A stretch of 64,000 bases of DNA from Gillisella vitis (GCF_014204625.1 NZ_JACHLU010000020.1:1-64000), one strand, 5' to 3'; shown: positions 52,536 through 61,547, counted from the first letter of the stretch. A program made the numbers and translations. Notes: generated by a model not told the origin, from the sequence alone.

Positions 52536-53471
52536 TTACTCTATAAAGGCTTCAACCTCATGACGCTCGCCCGTGAGGAAAGCATCGGCAACAAGGCGAA
52601 GGGGCTGATAGTCGGCGTCGCTCTTGCGGGTCCGCACCAGCTCGGCAAAGCGGGTGTAGATGCGGGCATATTCGCGGTCTGGGCCTTCAACGGTCAGCTT
52701 GCCATCTATATAGAGTTCCGCACCGCCTTTTGCGAGGCGAAGCCGGCCTTTATCGGTTTCGACCACGATATCCCAGGTCTGTGTGCCTTCCTGACGCCAG
52801 TCAAACTCGGCACTGATGGCTGCCCCTGCCGCACTGCGCATTTGCAAGCTTGCTGCAATCGGCTGCTGGCGATTGGATGGGAAAGACAGCGAGGCCTTTT
52901 CCACAATGGTCTGGCCGGGAATGATGGCGGTGAGAATCGAGAGCGCATTGATGCCCGGATCAAACACGCCAAAGCCGCCTGCTTCCCAGATCCAAGCCTG
53001 ACCGGGGTGCCAGCGGCGCACATCTTCTTTCCAGGTGATGGTGACACTGTTTATTTTCTTGGTGGACAGCCATTCGCGTGCAGGCTCAACGCCATTGGCA
53101 AAGCGCGAATGCCAGGTGGCAAACAGCACAACGCCAGCCAGTTCGGCCATTTCAGCCAAGGCTTGTGCTTCGCCAATAGTGGCGGCTGGTGGCTTTTCCA
53201 TCAATACGTCGAGGCCAGCGGCAATGGCCTTCTTGGCCATGTCAAAGCGCACGTCCGGCGGGGTGCAAAGCGAAATGGCGCGGATGTCTTTTCGGTTTTC
53301 CAAAAAGGCATCATAGCTTTCAAAATTCTCGGCACCCTCAATCTTTGCATTGCGGCTGATGGCAGCTTTAATATCGAAATCGCGGCCTTCTTCGCAGGAG
53401 GGAATGTGCTGGTCACGGGCAATTTTGCCAACGCCAGCCAAGGCCAGCGCGATCTTTTGGGTGGAGGTCAT
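52536..53471 (-). CDS. Gfo/Idh/MocA-family sugar 1-dehydrogenase (galactose/arabinose type)
   Basis: A 311-residue NAD(P)-dependent oxidoreductase. The N-terminal Rossmann domain shows ALAGVGKIARDQHIPS, the active-site Lys is in VLMEKPPAAT, and GGFGVFDPGINALSIL carries the family's Asp. It resembles the D-galactose and L-arabinose 1-dehydrogenases of this family, which make sugar lactones as step one of the oxidative pathway. The start giving MTSTQKIAL removes an 18-residue extension without family resemblance. It lies between the sugar-acid dehydratase and aldehyde dehydrogenase genes, which supports the role. Confidence 0.87.
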   Translation of the reverse strand: MTSTQKIALALAGVGKIARDQHIPSCEEGRDFDIKAAISRNAKIEGAENFESYDAFLENRKDIRAISLCTPPDVRFDMAKKAIAAGLDVLMEKPPAATIGEAQALAEMAELAGVVLFATWHSRFANGVEPAREWLSTKKINSVTITWKEDVRRWHPGQAWIWEAGGFGVFDPGINALSILTAIIPGQTIVEKASLSFPSNRQQPIAASLQMRSAAGAAISAEFDWRQEGTQTWDIVVETDKGRLRLAKGGAELYIDGKLTVEGPDREYARIYTRFAELVRTRKSDADYQPLRLVADAFLTGERHEVEAFIE

Positions 53472-53503
53472 AGGTGTGCCCCGATCTGATATTTCGTCAA
53501 AGA

Positions 53504-53528
53504 GAAATGCGCCGATCCGGCGCATTTC
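53504..53528 (-). terminator. Strong hairpin between dehydratase and sugar dehydrogenase genes
   Basis: A perfect 11-bp stem (GAAATGCGCCG/CGGCGCATTTC) with a 3-nt loop; on the transcribed strand it is followed by TCTTTGAC. It lies inside the operon, so partial termination or message stabilisation is more likely than a full stop. Confidence 0.5.
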
Positions 53529-53543
53529 AATGGCGACAAAGGA

Positions 53544-55289
53544 TTAATGCGAGTCCTTGCCAACGGCAGAACCACGACATCCTTTCAGGAAGTCGAAGTC
53601 AGCACCCGTATCTGCACCTTCCACGTGGTCGTGGAACAGCTTGGCGTAACCGCTGGCAGGCGCTTCAACATTCGGGCGCCAATCGGCCAGACGGCGCTGC
53701 ATTTCTTCATCGGAAATATCCAGATGAATCTTGCGGGCATCCACATCCAGCTCAATGAAATCGCCGTCCTTGACAATCGCCAGCGGACCGCCACGGGCGG
53801 CTTCCGGCGAGGTGTGCAGCAGCACCGTGCCGTAAGCGGTGCCGGACATGCGCGCATCGGAGATACGCACCATGTCGGTAATGCCCTTGCGCAGCACCTT
53901 GGGCGGCAGGCCCATGTTGCCCACTTCGGCCATGCCCGGATAGCCACGCGGACCACAGTTTTTCAAAACCATCACGCAGGTTTCGTCAATGTCGAGGGCC
54001 TCGTCATTGATCTTGGCCTTGTAATCGTCGATGTCTTCAAACACCACGGCGCGGCCACGGTGCTTCATCAGATGCTCAGACGCTGCCGATGGCTTGAGCA
54101 CGCAGCCCTTGGGAGCCAGATTGCCGCGCAGAACCACGATACCGCCATGCTGGGTCAGGGCCTTTTCAACTGGCAGGATCACATCCTCATTCCAGTTTTT
54201 GACGTCCTTGACTTCGTCCCAGATGGTTTCGCCGGACACGGTGAGCGCATCCTTGTTGAGCTTGCCCGCTTCGCCAAGGCGCTTGATGACAACCGGAAGG
54301 CCGCCTGCGTAGAAGAATTCTTCCATCAGATATTTGCCCGATGGCATCAGATTGACGATGGTCGGTATGTCGCGGCCAAGGCGATCCCAATCGTCCAGCG
54401 TCAGATCAATGCCAACGCGGCCAGCCATGGCCAGCAGATGCACAACGGCATTGGTGGAGCCGCCGATGGCACCATTGACGCGGATGGCGTTTTCAAACGC
54501 TTCTTTGGTCATGATGTCTGATGGCTTCAGATCATCCTTGACCATCTGCACAATGCGGCGGCCAGAGAGCTGCGCCATCACGCGGCGGCGGCTATCCACG
54601 GCTGGAATGGCCGCATTGCCAGACAGCGCCATGCCGAGCGCTTCCACCATCGACGCCATGGTCGAGGCTGTGCCCATGGTGTTGCAGGTGCCGGATGAGC
54701 GCGACATCGAGGCTTCGGCCTCAACAAACTCTTCCTGGGTCATCTCGCCAGCCTTCACAGCTTCGGAGAACTTCCAAAGATGGGTGCCAGAGCCAACACG
54801 CTCGCCACGGAAGTAACCGTTCAGCATGGGGCCGCCGGTGACAACGATGGAGGGGATATCGGTAGACGCTGCGGCCATCACCAGCGATGGCGTGGTCTTG
54901 TCACAGCCCACCAGCAGCACCGCGCCATCAATCGGCTGGCCGCGCATGGCTTCTTCCACCGCAAGAGCCGCCAGATTGCGATACATCATCGCGGTCGGAC
55001 GGAAGGTGTTTTCGGAAGCCGAGAACACTGGCACTTCAACCGGAAAACCACCGGCTTCCCACACGCCAGCCTTGACCTTTTCGGCCAGTTCCCGCAGGTG
55101 GCCGTTGCAAGGGGTCAGATCCGACCAGGTGTTGAGAATGCCGATCACCGGGCGTCCGTCGAACAGATCGTGCGGATGGCCCTGATTTTTCATCCAGCCG
55201 CGGTGGTAGATGGTGTCGCGTGATGTGCCGCCGTACCACGATTGTGAGCGCAGCGTGCGGGGCCATTCCTTAGGTTTGAAGCCACTCAT
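53544..55289 (-). CDS. Sugar-acid dehydratase, IlvD/Edd family (L-arabinonate/D-galactonate type)
   Basis: A 581-residue Fe-S dehydratase that converts an aldonate to its 2-keto-3-deoxy derivative. The cluster-binding Cys residues are in LTPCNGH, VGCDKTTPS and SGTCNTMGTA, the pattern of [2Fe-2S] members. Size and sequence fit the rhizobial L-arabinonate dehydratase group, which also accepts D-fuconate and D-galactonate, rather than true IlvD. It follows gguC by 57 bp and precedes the sugar dehydrogenase; this order fits a coregulated pathway. Confidence 0.9.
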   Translation of the reverse strand: MSGFKPKEWPRTLRSQSWYGGTSRDTIYHRGWMKNQGHPHDLFDGRPVIGILNTWSDLTPCNGHLRELAEKVKAGVWEAGGFPVEVPVFSASENTFRPTAMMYRNLAALAVEEAMRGQPIDGAVLLVGCDKTTPSLVMAAASTDIPSIVVTGGPMLNGYFRGERVGSGTHLWKFSEAVKAGEMTQEEFVEAEASMSRSSGTCNTMGTASTMASMVEALGMALSGNAAIPAVDSRRRVMAQLSGRRIVQMVKDDLKPSDIMTKEAFENAIRVNGAIGGSTNAVVHLLAMAGRVGIDLTLDDWDRLGRDIPTIVNLMPSGKYLMEEFFYAGGLPVVIKRLGEAGKLNKDALTVSGETIWDEVKDVKNWNEDVILPVEKALTQHGGIVVLRGNLAPKGCVLKPSAASEHLMKHRGRAVVFEDIDDYKAKINDEALDIDETCVMVLKNCGPRGYPGMAEVGNMGLPPKVLRKGITDMVRISDARMSGTAYGTVLLHTSPEAARGGPLAIVKDGDFIELDVDARKIHLDISDEEMQRRLADWRPNVEAPASGYAKLFHDHVEGADTGADFDFLKGCRGSAVGKDSH

Positions 55290-55319
55290 GGTGTTTTCTT
55301 CCCGTGTTTGGTGTTAACG

Positions 55320-55338
55320 CGGCGGCTTGGTGCCGCCT
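55320..55338. other. Short GC hairpin in the gguC–dehydratase spacer
   Basis: GGCGGC and GCCGCC (55321–55326, 55332–55337) flank a TTGGT loop. It has no T-run on the transcribed strand; possible message-stabilising structure at the gguC 3' end. Confidence 0.4.
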
Positions 55339-55346
55339 CTTGTTGT

Positions 55347-56312
55347 TCAGATTTTCTTGACGGCAAACGGTGTTTCAGCCGCAACCACCAGCGGGTTTTG
55401 CAGGGGCAGGCCAAATTCTGGCGCGCTCACTTCAAACACATCGCCAGCTTCAGTCTTGAAGCCATCGGCGAAGGACAGTGTGGCGGTGCCGAACATATGC
55501 ACGTGCAAATCGCCGGGCTGGCAGAACAGACCATATTTGAAGTGGTGATATTCCAGATTGGCGATGGTGTGGGACATGTTGTCCTCGCCAGACAGGAAGG
55601 GCTTTTCCCAAACCGTCTTGCCGTCGCGCAAGATCTTGGAGGTGCCATTGATATGGGCAGGCAGATCACCGACCAGCAGTTCCGGGCCAAAGGAGGCGGG
55701 GCGCAGCTTGGAATGGGCGAGGTAGAGATAGTTGATCTTCTCGGTCACATGGTCCGAAAATTCGTTGGCCAGCGTGAAGCCAATGCGCACCGGCGTGCCA
55801 TCGGTATCGATAACATAAAAGCCGGCAATTTCAGGCTCTTCACCGCCATCCAGCGCGAAGGAGGGAGATTCCAGACCATCCAACGGAGCTACAGCATTGA
55901 CGCCGGTGCCCTTGTAGAACCATTCCGGCTGCACGCCCCAGGCGCCGTCCTTCGGCTTGCCGCCTTCCAGACCCATGCGGAACATTTTCATGCTGTCGCT
56001 CATGCCAGCCGTGTCCGCATGCATACTGTCACGGGCGGAGGCCGAACCGGTGTGGGTGAGGCCCGTGCCGGTGAGGAACATATGGGCGGCATCGGGATGG
56101 CGCACCGGACAATCCAGCTTGCCGGAGGCAGCCAGATTTGCCAGATCAACCACATCGCCTTCGCCTTGCTTGGCAATCAGATCAGCAAGGCTGACCTTGG
56201 CAGCAAGCGCTGCCTTGGCGAGATCAAAGGTGGAGGAAAAGCCCGGTACGAGACGCGCGACTTCACCTTGCCGGCAGATCACTCCACCGGCTTTCAATTG
56301 CGAAAGATACAT
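55347..56312 (-). CDS. gguC: GguC/AraD1-family protein (fumarylacetoacetate-hydrolase superfamily)
   Basis: A 321-residue protein of the GguC/AraD1 family. HPDAAHMFLTGTGLTHTGSASARD and the acidic GVQPEWFYKG region are family hallmarks; the C-terminal half has the FAH-type fold with GDLHVHMFGTATLSFADG. Related proteins are assigned as 2-keto-3-deoxy-L-arabonate dehydratases. That role would fill the missing step before the semialdehyde dehydrogenase here, since no DapA-type dehydratase is present. It follows gguB by 12 bp, the gene order known from Agrobacterium. Confidence 0.88.
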   Translation of the reverse strand: MYLSQLKAGGVICRQGEVARLVPGFSSTFDLAKAALAAKVSLADLIAKQGEGDVVDLANLAASGKLDCPVRHPDAAHMFLTGTGLTHTGSASARDSMHADTAGMSDSMKMFRMGLEGGKPKDGAWGVQPEWFYKGTGVNAVAPLDGLESPSFALDGGEEPEIAGFYVIDTDGTPVRIGFTLANEFSDHVTEKINYLYLAHSKLRPASFGPELLVGDLPAHINGTSKILRDGKTVWEKPFLSGEDNMSHTIANLEYHHFKYGLFCQPGDLHVHMFGTATLSFADGFKTEAGDVFEVSAPEFGLPLQNPLVVAAETPFAVKKI

Positions 56313-56324
56313 GACCCAGTTTCC

Positions 56325-57524
56325 TTAGGCTGCTTTGTTCTTGTTGTAGACGTCGAAGAAGACGGCGGCGAGAAGCACGAGGCCCTTGACCATCTGCTGG
56401 AAATCAATGCCCAGGCCCACGATGGACATGCCGTTGTTCATCACGCCCATGATAAAGGCACCAATCACGGCACCGGTAATTTTGCCAACGCCGCCAGAGG
56501 CTGAAGCACCGCCGATAAAGCAGGCTGCAATCACGTCCAGCTCAAACCCACTACCGGCTTTCGGTGTGGCAGAGTTGAGGCGGGCTGCGATAATCATCCC
56601 GGCCAGACCCGCCAGAACACCCATGTTGACGAAGGTCAGGAAGCTCAAACGCTCGGTGTTGATACCCGAGAGCTTGGTGGCCTTTTCATTGCCGCCCATG
56701 GCGTAGATGCGACGGCCAATCGTGGTGCGGCGTGTGACGAAGGAATAAAGAATGATCAGTGCCAGCATCACCACCAGAACATTTGGCAGGCCGCGATAGG
56801 TCGACAACAGATAGCCAAGTGCCAGAACCGCGCCAGACACAATCAGGTTCTGCACCAGAAAGAATCCGAATGGCTCGACATCAATCCCGTGCACGACATT
56901 CACCTGACGACGGCGCCAGGCCAGCACAAACAGAGCCACTGCACCAATGACCGTCAGAATGATTGAGGTTGAATGCAGATCGCCCATATCAATCACATCG
57001 GGCAGGAAGCCGGTGCTGATCAGCTGGAATTCTTTCGGGAAGGGGCCGATGTTGCGGCCGCCAAGAACATAAAGCGTCAATCCGCGAAACACCAGCATCC
57101 CTGCCAGAGTGACGATGAAGGATGGAATACGATGGTAGGCAACCCAATAGCCCTGAGCTGCGCCAATCACGCCGCCAATGACCAGACAGATCAGAACCGT
57201 GGGGATGAACCCAAGGCCCCAGCTGACCGTTAAGATAGCGGCGAGCGCGCCAACAAAGCCGACAATGGAGCCAACCGACAGATCAATATGACCAGCGACA
57301 ATCACCAGCAACATGCCAAGCGCCATAATGACGATGAAGGAGTTCTGGAGCACCAGATTGGTCAGGTTGACGGGCTTGAACAGAATGCCGCCGGTATAGA
57401 ACTGGAAGAACACCATGATGGCAACAAGAGCGATCAACATGCCGTATTCGCGGATATTGGCGCGAATGTAGGAGGCGATCGACACCACGTTCTGCTCTTG
57501 CGAGGATGGGTTGGCGGAACTCAT
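56325..57524 (-). CDS. gguB: Sugar ABC transporter permease GguB
   Basis: A 399-residue permease of the ribose/xylose (RbsC/XylH) family with about 10–12 hydrophobic segments. ALGMLLVIVAGHIDLSVGSIVGF and the later FIGGASASGGVGKITGAVIGAFIMG are family signatures. The ATG overlaps the last base of the gguA stop (TAATG). It works with the ATPase GguA and the binding protein ChvE to import aldoses such as galactose, arabinose and xylose. Confidence 0.93.
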   Translation of the reverse strand: MSSANPSSQEQNVVSIASYIRANIREYGMLIALVAIMVFFQFYTGGILFKPVNLTNLVLQNSFIVIMALGMLLVIVAGHIDLSVGSIVGFVGALAAILTVSWGLGFIPTVLICLVIGGVIGAAQGYWVAYHRIPSFIVTLAGMLVFRGLTLYVLGGRNIGPFPKEFQLISTGFLPDVIDMGDLHSTSIILTVIGAVALFVLAWRRRQVNVVHGIDVEPFGFFLVQNLIVSGAVLALGYLLSTYRGLPNVLVVMLALIILYSFVTRRTTIGRRIYAMGGNEKATKLSGINTERLSFLTFVNMGVLAGLAGMIIAARLNSATPKAGSGFELDVIAACFIGGASASGGVGKITGAVIGAFIMGVMNNGMSIVGLGIDFQQMVKGLVLLAAVFFDVYNKNKAA

Positions 57525-59059
57525 TATTTCTTCTCCCCTGAGCGCATGATAGCGCGCATGATGCTTTCCTGGCTTGCCTCTTCCTTTGAAAGCTCTGCGA
57601 CAATGCGTCCTTCGTTCATGACGTAGATGCGGTCGCAGGTTCCAAGCAGTTCCGGCATTTCCGACGAAATCATCAGAACGCCTTTGCCGTCGGCCGCAAG
57701 CTGGTTGATAATGCTATAGATTTCATATTTCGCGCCGACATCGATGCCGCGCGTCGGCTCATCCAGAATGAGCACTTCCGGGTTGGAAAACAGCCATTTG
57801 GACAGAACAACTTTTTGCTGGTTGCCGCCCGACAGATTGACGGTTTCCTGATAGATACCATGCGAGCGAATGCGCAGTTTCGACCGATAGTCGGTGGCAA
57901 CCTTGATCTCTTTGATGTCGTTGATCACGCCTGCGCTGGATACGCCCGGCAGATTGGCAAGTGTGGTGTTGTGCAAAATCGTATCGGCCAGCACCAGACC
58001 AAGATGTTTGCGGTCTTCAGTGACATAGGCCAGACCTGCGTCAATCGCCTTGCGCACGGTGGAAACATCCACCACTTTGCCATCCATGTAAGCTTCTCCG
58101 CTGATCTTATGACCATAGGATTTGCCAAACAGGCTCATGGCAAATTCAGTGCGGCCTGCGCCCATAAGGCCAGCAATACCAACCACTTCGCCACGCTTTA
58201 CGTGGACATTGATGTCATGCAGAACCTGCCGCTCGCGGTGCTGGTGATGGAAGGCATTCCAGTTCTTGACTTCAAGAACGGTGTCGCCAATCGGCACAGA
58301 GCGCGGCGGATAGCGATCTTCAAGGTCACGACCCACCATGTTGCGAATGATCACGTCTTCGCTGACTTCTTCGGCGTGACAGTCCAGTGTTTTCACGGTC
58401 ATGCCATCACGCAGCACAGTGATCTGGTCTGCGACTTTGCGCACTTCGTTGAGCTTGTGGGTGATGATGATCGATGTGATGCCCTGTTTGCGAAACTCGA
58501 TCAGAAGATTAAGCAGAGCGTCGGAATCTGTCTCATTGAGCGAGGCTGTCGGCTCATCCAGAATCAGCAGCTTGACGCTTTTCGATAGCGCCTTGGCAAT
58601 TTCTGCCAATTGCTGCTTTCCCACGCCAATATCGGTCACCAGAGTGTTTGGAGACTCCTTCAAGCCAACCATGGCGAGGAGTTTTTTGGTACGGCTGAAT
58701 GTCTCTTCCCAGCTGATCACGCCTTTTGTGGCAATTTCGTTGCCCAGAAAAATATTCTCGGCAATGGACAACTGCGGCACAAGCGCCAGCTCCTGGTGAA
58801 TGATGATAATGCCGATTTCTTCACTGTCCTTGATGACCTTGAAGTTGCGCACTTCGCCATCATAGACAATATCGCCGTCATAGCTGCCGGCCGGGTACAC
58901 GCCGGAGAGAACTTTCATCAGGGTGGATTTGCCAGCCCCGTTCTCGCCCACCAATGCATGGATCTCACCTTTGCGAACCTTGAGATTCACATCCGCAAGC
59001 GCTTTCACGCCTGGGAACGTCTTGGTGATGTTCCGCATTTCGAGGATGGTATTTTCCAT
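57524..59059 (-). CDS. gguA: Sugar ABC transporter ATPase GguA (two ATPase domains)
   Basis: A 511-residue tandem ATPase of the RbsA/XylG family. The first domain has GENGAGKST, a signature region around VGKQQLAEIAKAL and LLILDEPTASL. The second has the family's altered Walker A (GLMGAGRTEF, Lys to Arg), then LSGGNQQKVVLSKWL and LILDEPTRGIDVGAK. I start at MENTILEMRN; the longer frame adds 16 residues ending in the intergenic spacer. A terminator-like hairpin separates it from chvE upstream, so ATPase expression is probably lower than that of the binding protein. Confidence 0.94.
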   Translation of the reverse strand: MENTILEMRNITKTFPGVKALADVNLKVRKGEIHALVGENGAGKSTLMKVLSGVYPAGSYDGDIVYDGEVRNFKVIKDSEEIGIIIIHQELALVPQLSIAENIFLGNEIATKGVISWEETFSRTKKLLAMVGLKESPNTLVTDIGVGKQQLAEIAKALSKSVKLLILDEPTASLNETDSDALLNLLIEFRKQGITSIIITHKLNEVRKVADQITVLRDGMTVKTLDCHAEEVSEDVIIRNMVGRDLEDRYPPRSVPIGDTVLEVKNWNAFHHQHRERQVLHDINVHVKRGEVVGIAGLMGAGRTEFAMSLFGKSYGHKISGEAYMDGKVVDVSTVRKAIDAGLAYVTEDRKHLGLVLADTILHNTTLANLPGVSSAGVINDIKEIKVATDYRSKLRIRSHGIYQETVNLSGGNQQKVVLSKWLFSNPEVLILDEPTRGIDVGAKYEIYSIINQLAADGKGVLMISSEMPELLGTCDRIYVMNEGRIVAELSKEEASQESIMRAIMRSGEKK

Positions 59060-59104
59060 AATATCGTTCCAGAGCCACAGCCGCTGATTGCGCAGGCGGG
59101 CGAA

Positions 59105-59143
59105 CAAAAAAGAAAGCCGGAACGTCGATTGCGATGTTCCGGC
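59105..59143 (-). terminator. Terminator/attenuator between chvE and gguA
   Basis: On the transcribed strand GCCGGAAC (59143–59136) pairs with GTTCCGGC (59123–59116), and TTTCTTTTTTG follows directly. It lies 9 bp after the chvE stop. Partial termination here would give more binding protein than transporter, a common arrangement in sugar importers. Confidence 0.8.
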
Positions 59144-59152
59144 CGCTCTCTA

Positions 59153-60217
59153 TTACTTCAGTTGGTCGGCCTTGTAGTAGCCGCCTTCAACCAGAACCTT
59201 CTCATAGTTGGCTTTGGTGACAGCAACAGGCTTCAGCAGGTAGGAAGGAACAACCTTGACGCCGTTGTCGTAGGTCTTGGTGTCGTTGACTTCAGGCGTC
59301 TTGCCTTCCATCAGCGCATCGACCATGGCAACCGTAACCTTTGCAAGATCACGGGTGTCCTTGAAGATTGTCGAATACTGCTCACCGGCAATGATCGACT
59401 TCACGGATGGGACTTCAGCGTCCTGACCGGAAATGAACGGCAAAGGCTGATCCTTCGTGCCATAGCCTACGCCCTTGAGCGAGGAGATGATACCGATGGA
59501 AATGCCATCGTAAGGCGACAGAACAGCGTTCACCTTGGCATCGGTGTAATAGGCCGACAGCAGGTTATCCATACGGGCCTGTGCAACCGCACCGTCCCAA
59601 CGCAGTGTACCAACCTTGTCCATGCCGGTCTGGCCGGACTTCACCACCAGCTTGCCGCTGTCGATGTAAGGCTGAAGCACCGACATTGCGCCGTTGTAGA
59701 AGAAGAAGGCGTTGTTGTCGTCTGGCGAGCCGCCGAACAGCTCAATATTGAATGGACCCTTGCCGTCCTTCAGGCCGAGGCCGTCAACAAGCGTACCAGC
59801 CTGCAAAACGCCAACCTGGAAGTTGTCAAATGTCGCATAGTAGTCAACATTTGGGCTGTCACGGATCAGACGGTCGTAAGCGATAACCTTGACGCCAGCG
59901 TCATGGGCCTGCTTGAGAACGTCAGACAGTGTGGTGCCGTCGATCGATGCAATCACCAGAACCTTGTCGCCCTTGGTGACCATGTTTTCGATCTGCGACA
60001 GCTGGTTTGGAATGTCGTCGTCGGCATATTGCAGGTCCGTCTTGTAACCGGCTGCTTCCAGCTGCTTGACGATGTTGTTGCCGTCATCAATCCAGCGGGC
60101 CGAGGACTTGGTTGGCATGGCAATGCCGACAGTGCCTTTGTCTGCTGCGAAAACAGACGATGACATCACAGCTGCGCCCAACGCTACGGACGCAAAAAGC
60201 TTTACGATTTTATTCAC
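59153..60217 (-). CDS. chvE: Periplasmic sugar-binding protein ChvE
   Basis: A 354-residue periplasmic aldose-binding protein, the same length as Agrobacterium ChvE, which feeds the GguAB importer and in Agrobacterium also presents sugars to the VirA sensor. The signal peptide ends SSSVFAADKG; the mature part begins VGIAMPTKSSARWIDDGNNI and carries the ribose-binding-family hinge segments (LVIASIDGTTLSDVL, NIELFGGSPDDNNAFFF). The start is GTG with GGAGG 6 bases upstream; the longer frame adds 49 residues from the leader. Divergent gbpR lies 225 bp away and probably controls it. Confidence 0.96.
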   Translation of the reverse strand: MNKIVKLFASVALGAAVMSSSVFAADKGTVGIAMPTKSSARWIDDGNNIVKQLEAAGYKTDLQYADDDIPNQLSQIENMVTKGDKVLVIASIDGTTLSDVLKQAHDAGVKVIAYDRLIRDSPNVDYYATFDNFQVGVLQAGTLVDGLGLKDGKGPFNIELFGGSPDDNNAFFFYNGAMSVLQPYIDSGKLVVKSGQTGMDKVGTLRWDGAVAQARMDNLLSAYYTDAKVNAVLSPYDGISIGIISSLKGVGYGTKDQPLPFISGQDAEVPSVKSIIAGEQYSTIFKDTRDLAKVTVAMVDALMEGKTPEVNDTKTYDNGVKVVPSYLLKPVAVTKANYEKVLVEGGYYKADQLK

Positions 60218-60442
60218 GAGGAACCTCCCTTGGTTTCCAATTTCCTGTGCTGCACCATTCCACCCCCGCTCCATGGGGGTTCTGGTCAAATGCAGTAGCG
60301 GCCCCAGCTCCGTCTGTTCGCCGCGAAAGAACCCGGCAGGCTTATTCAGCACCACATGATCCATATCGGACTCTTATCGTCCATTGTATGTCTTTCAAAT
60401 GATTTATTTGACAATCCACATACCAAAGTTGATATATGAACC
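60218..60442. promoter_or_regulatory. Divergent chvE–gbpR control region
   Basis: A 225-bp spacer between chvE and its presumed LysR-type regulator. The chvE-side part is a GC-rich leader of about 150 bases; the gbpR-proximal part is AT-rich and holds the inverted repeat listed next. Promoters cannot be placed with confidence. Confidence 0.6.
60395..60411. promoter_or_regulatory. Candidate LysR-type operator (TCAAAT-N5-ATTTGA)
   Basis: A perfect 6-bp inverted repeat spaced by 5 bases, containing the T-N11-A core that LysR-type regulators bind. It lies 32 bp upstream of gbpR and 178 bp upstream of chvE, so GbpR bound here could repress itself and activate chvE. Confidence 0.5.
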
Positions 60443-61375
60443 ATGCTTAGCCCCGTTTCAAACCGCCTTCAGCCCAAGCATTTTAATCTGGTCAGAGCCA
60501 TATTTGAGCTTGGCCAGCTTAATCTTGCCGCTGGCCAGCTCTCAATAACCCAGCCTGCCGCATCACGCATGTTGGCAGAGACCGAGCGCATTGTTGGTGC
60601 CCCTGTGTTTGTGCGCACGCCCAAGGGCATGGAGCCAACCGAACTGGGGGTGGCGCTGGCGCGCCGGGCCGAGATTCTGCTGGAGGAAATGTTCGAGGCC
60701 ATGCGCGAGGTGGATGCCATCAAGCGTGGCGCGTCGGGTACGGTGCGTGTTGGCGCGGTGACGGGTGGGGCATTGGGCTATATTGTACCTGCCATCAAGG
60801 CGTTGAAAGTTGAGGCGCGCACCGCCGATATTTATGTGGATGTTGCGCCCAGTGGCGCGCTGATTTCCAATCTGGTTTCCGGGCAGTTTGACTTTGTGCT
60901 GGGGCGCATTCCGGTGGGGGTTGATGCCCGCCAGTTTGACATACGCCATGCCCGCACCGAAGAAGTGGATCTGATTGTGCATCAGACCCATCCACTGGCC
61001 AATGCGACCCGTCTTGGCATGGCAGATTTGCAGCATTTTCCCTGGGTGATGCAGGGACCGGGCGCGCCGGTGCGGCAGGCGGTGGAAAATGCCTTTATAC
61101 AGGCAGGCACGGGCCTGCCGGTGGATGTGGTCAATACGACATCGCTGCTGGTGATGATTGCCATGATTGCAACGTCAAACGCCATTGCGCCCTTGTCGCA
61201 GGAAGTGTCCGATCTTCTCTGTCGTCAGACCACGGGTGCAGGGCTTTGTCGCCTTGCCATCAGCACTCCGATTGTTGTGTTGCCTTACCATCTGATCAGC
61301 CTGAAAAGCCGCAGCATGTCGACTTTGGCATCGCGGCTGCAAGATCTTGTGCTTCAGGAGTTTGTCGCCCGATAA
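60443..61375 (+). CDS. gbpR: LysR-type regulator GbpR
   Basis: A 310-residue LysR-type transcription factor. The N-terminal winged helix-turn-helix (about 14–72, NLAAGQLSITQPAASRMLAE) is followed by a linker helix and a two-lobed ligand-binding domain (RVGAVTGGALGYIVPAIKAL; DFVLGRIP). Its divergent position next to chvE matches Agrobacterium gbpR, which activates chvE in response to sugars such as arabinose, galactose and fucose. Length and start are standard. Confidence 0.92.
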   Translation: MLSPVSNRLQPKHFNLVRAIFELGQLNLAAGQLSITQPAASRMLAETERIVGAPVFVRTPKGMEPTELGVALARRAEILLEEMFEAMREVDAIKRGASGTVRVGAVTGGALGYIVPAIKALKVEARTADIYVDVAPSGALISNLVSGQFDFVLGRIPVGVDARQFDIRHARTEEVDLIVHQTHPLANATRLGMADLQHFPWVMQGPGAPVRQAVENAFIQAGTGLPVDVVNTTSLLVMIAMIATSNAIAPLSQEVSDLLCRQTTGAGLCRLAISTPIVVLPYHLISLKSRSMSTLASRLQDLVLQEFVAR

Positions 61376-61547
61376 TTTGCTGCATCGGAACGTACCGAAA
61401 CCGTTAACAAAGGCTTGTATTGGGGGTGTGAACTCTCTTTAATAACGTCGCTGTGATGCGATGAGATCATCAGGTCACGGGGACGTGGGATACGAGATGC
61501 GATAGCGTCTTGAGGAGCCCCACATGGTGAGGGTCAGGAGGTGCGTT

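Noticed and set aside
53544..55289. Dihydroxy-acid dehydratase (IlvD) of branched-chain amino-acid synthesis
   Set aside because: The Cys pattern, N-terminus and the sugar-operon context fit the aldonate dehydratase branch of the same family better.
58610..60163. A 517-codon plus-strand frame opposite gguA and chvE
   Set aside because: It crosses the chvE–gguA terminator and two recognised genes; no family features.
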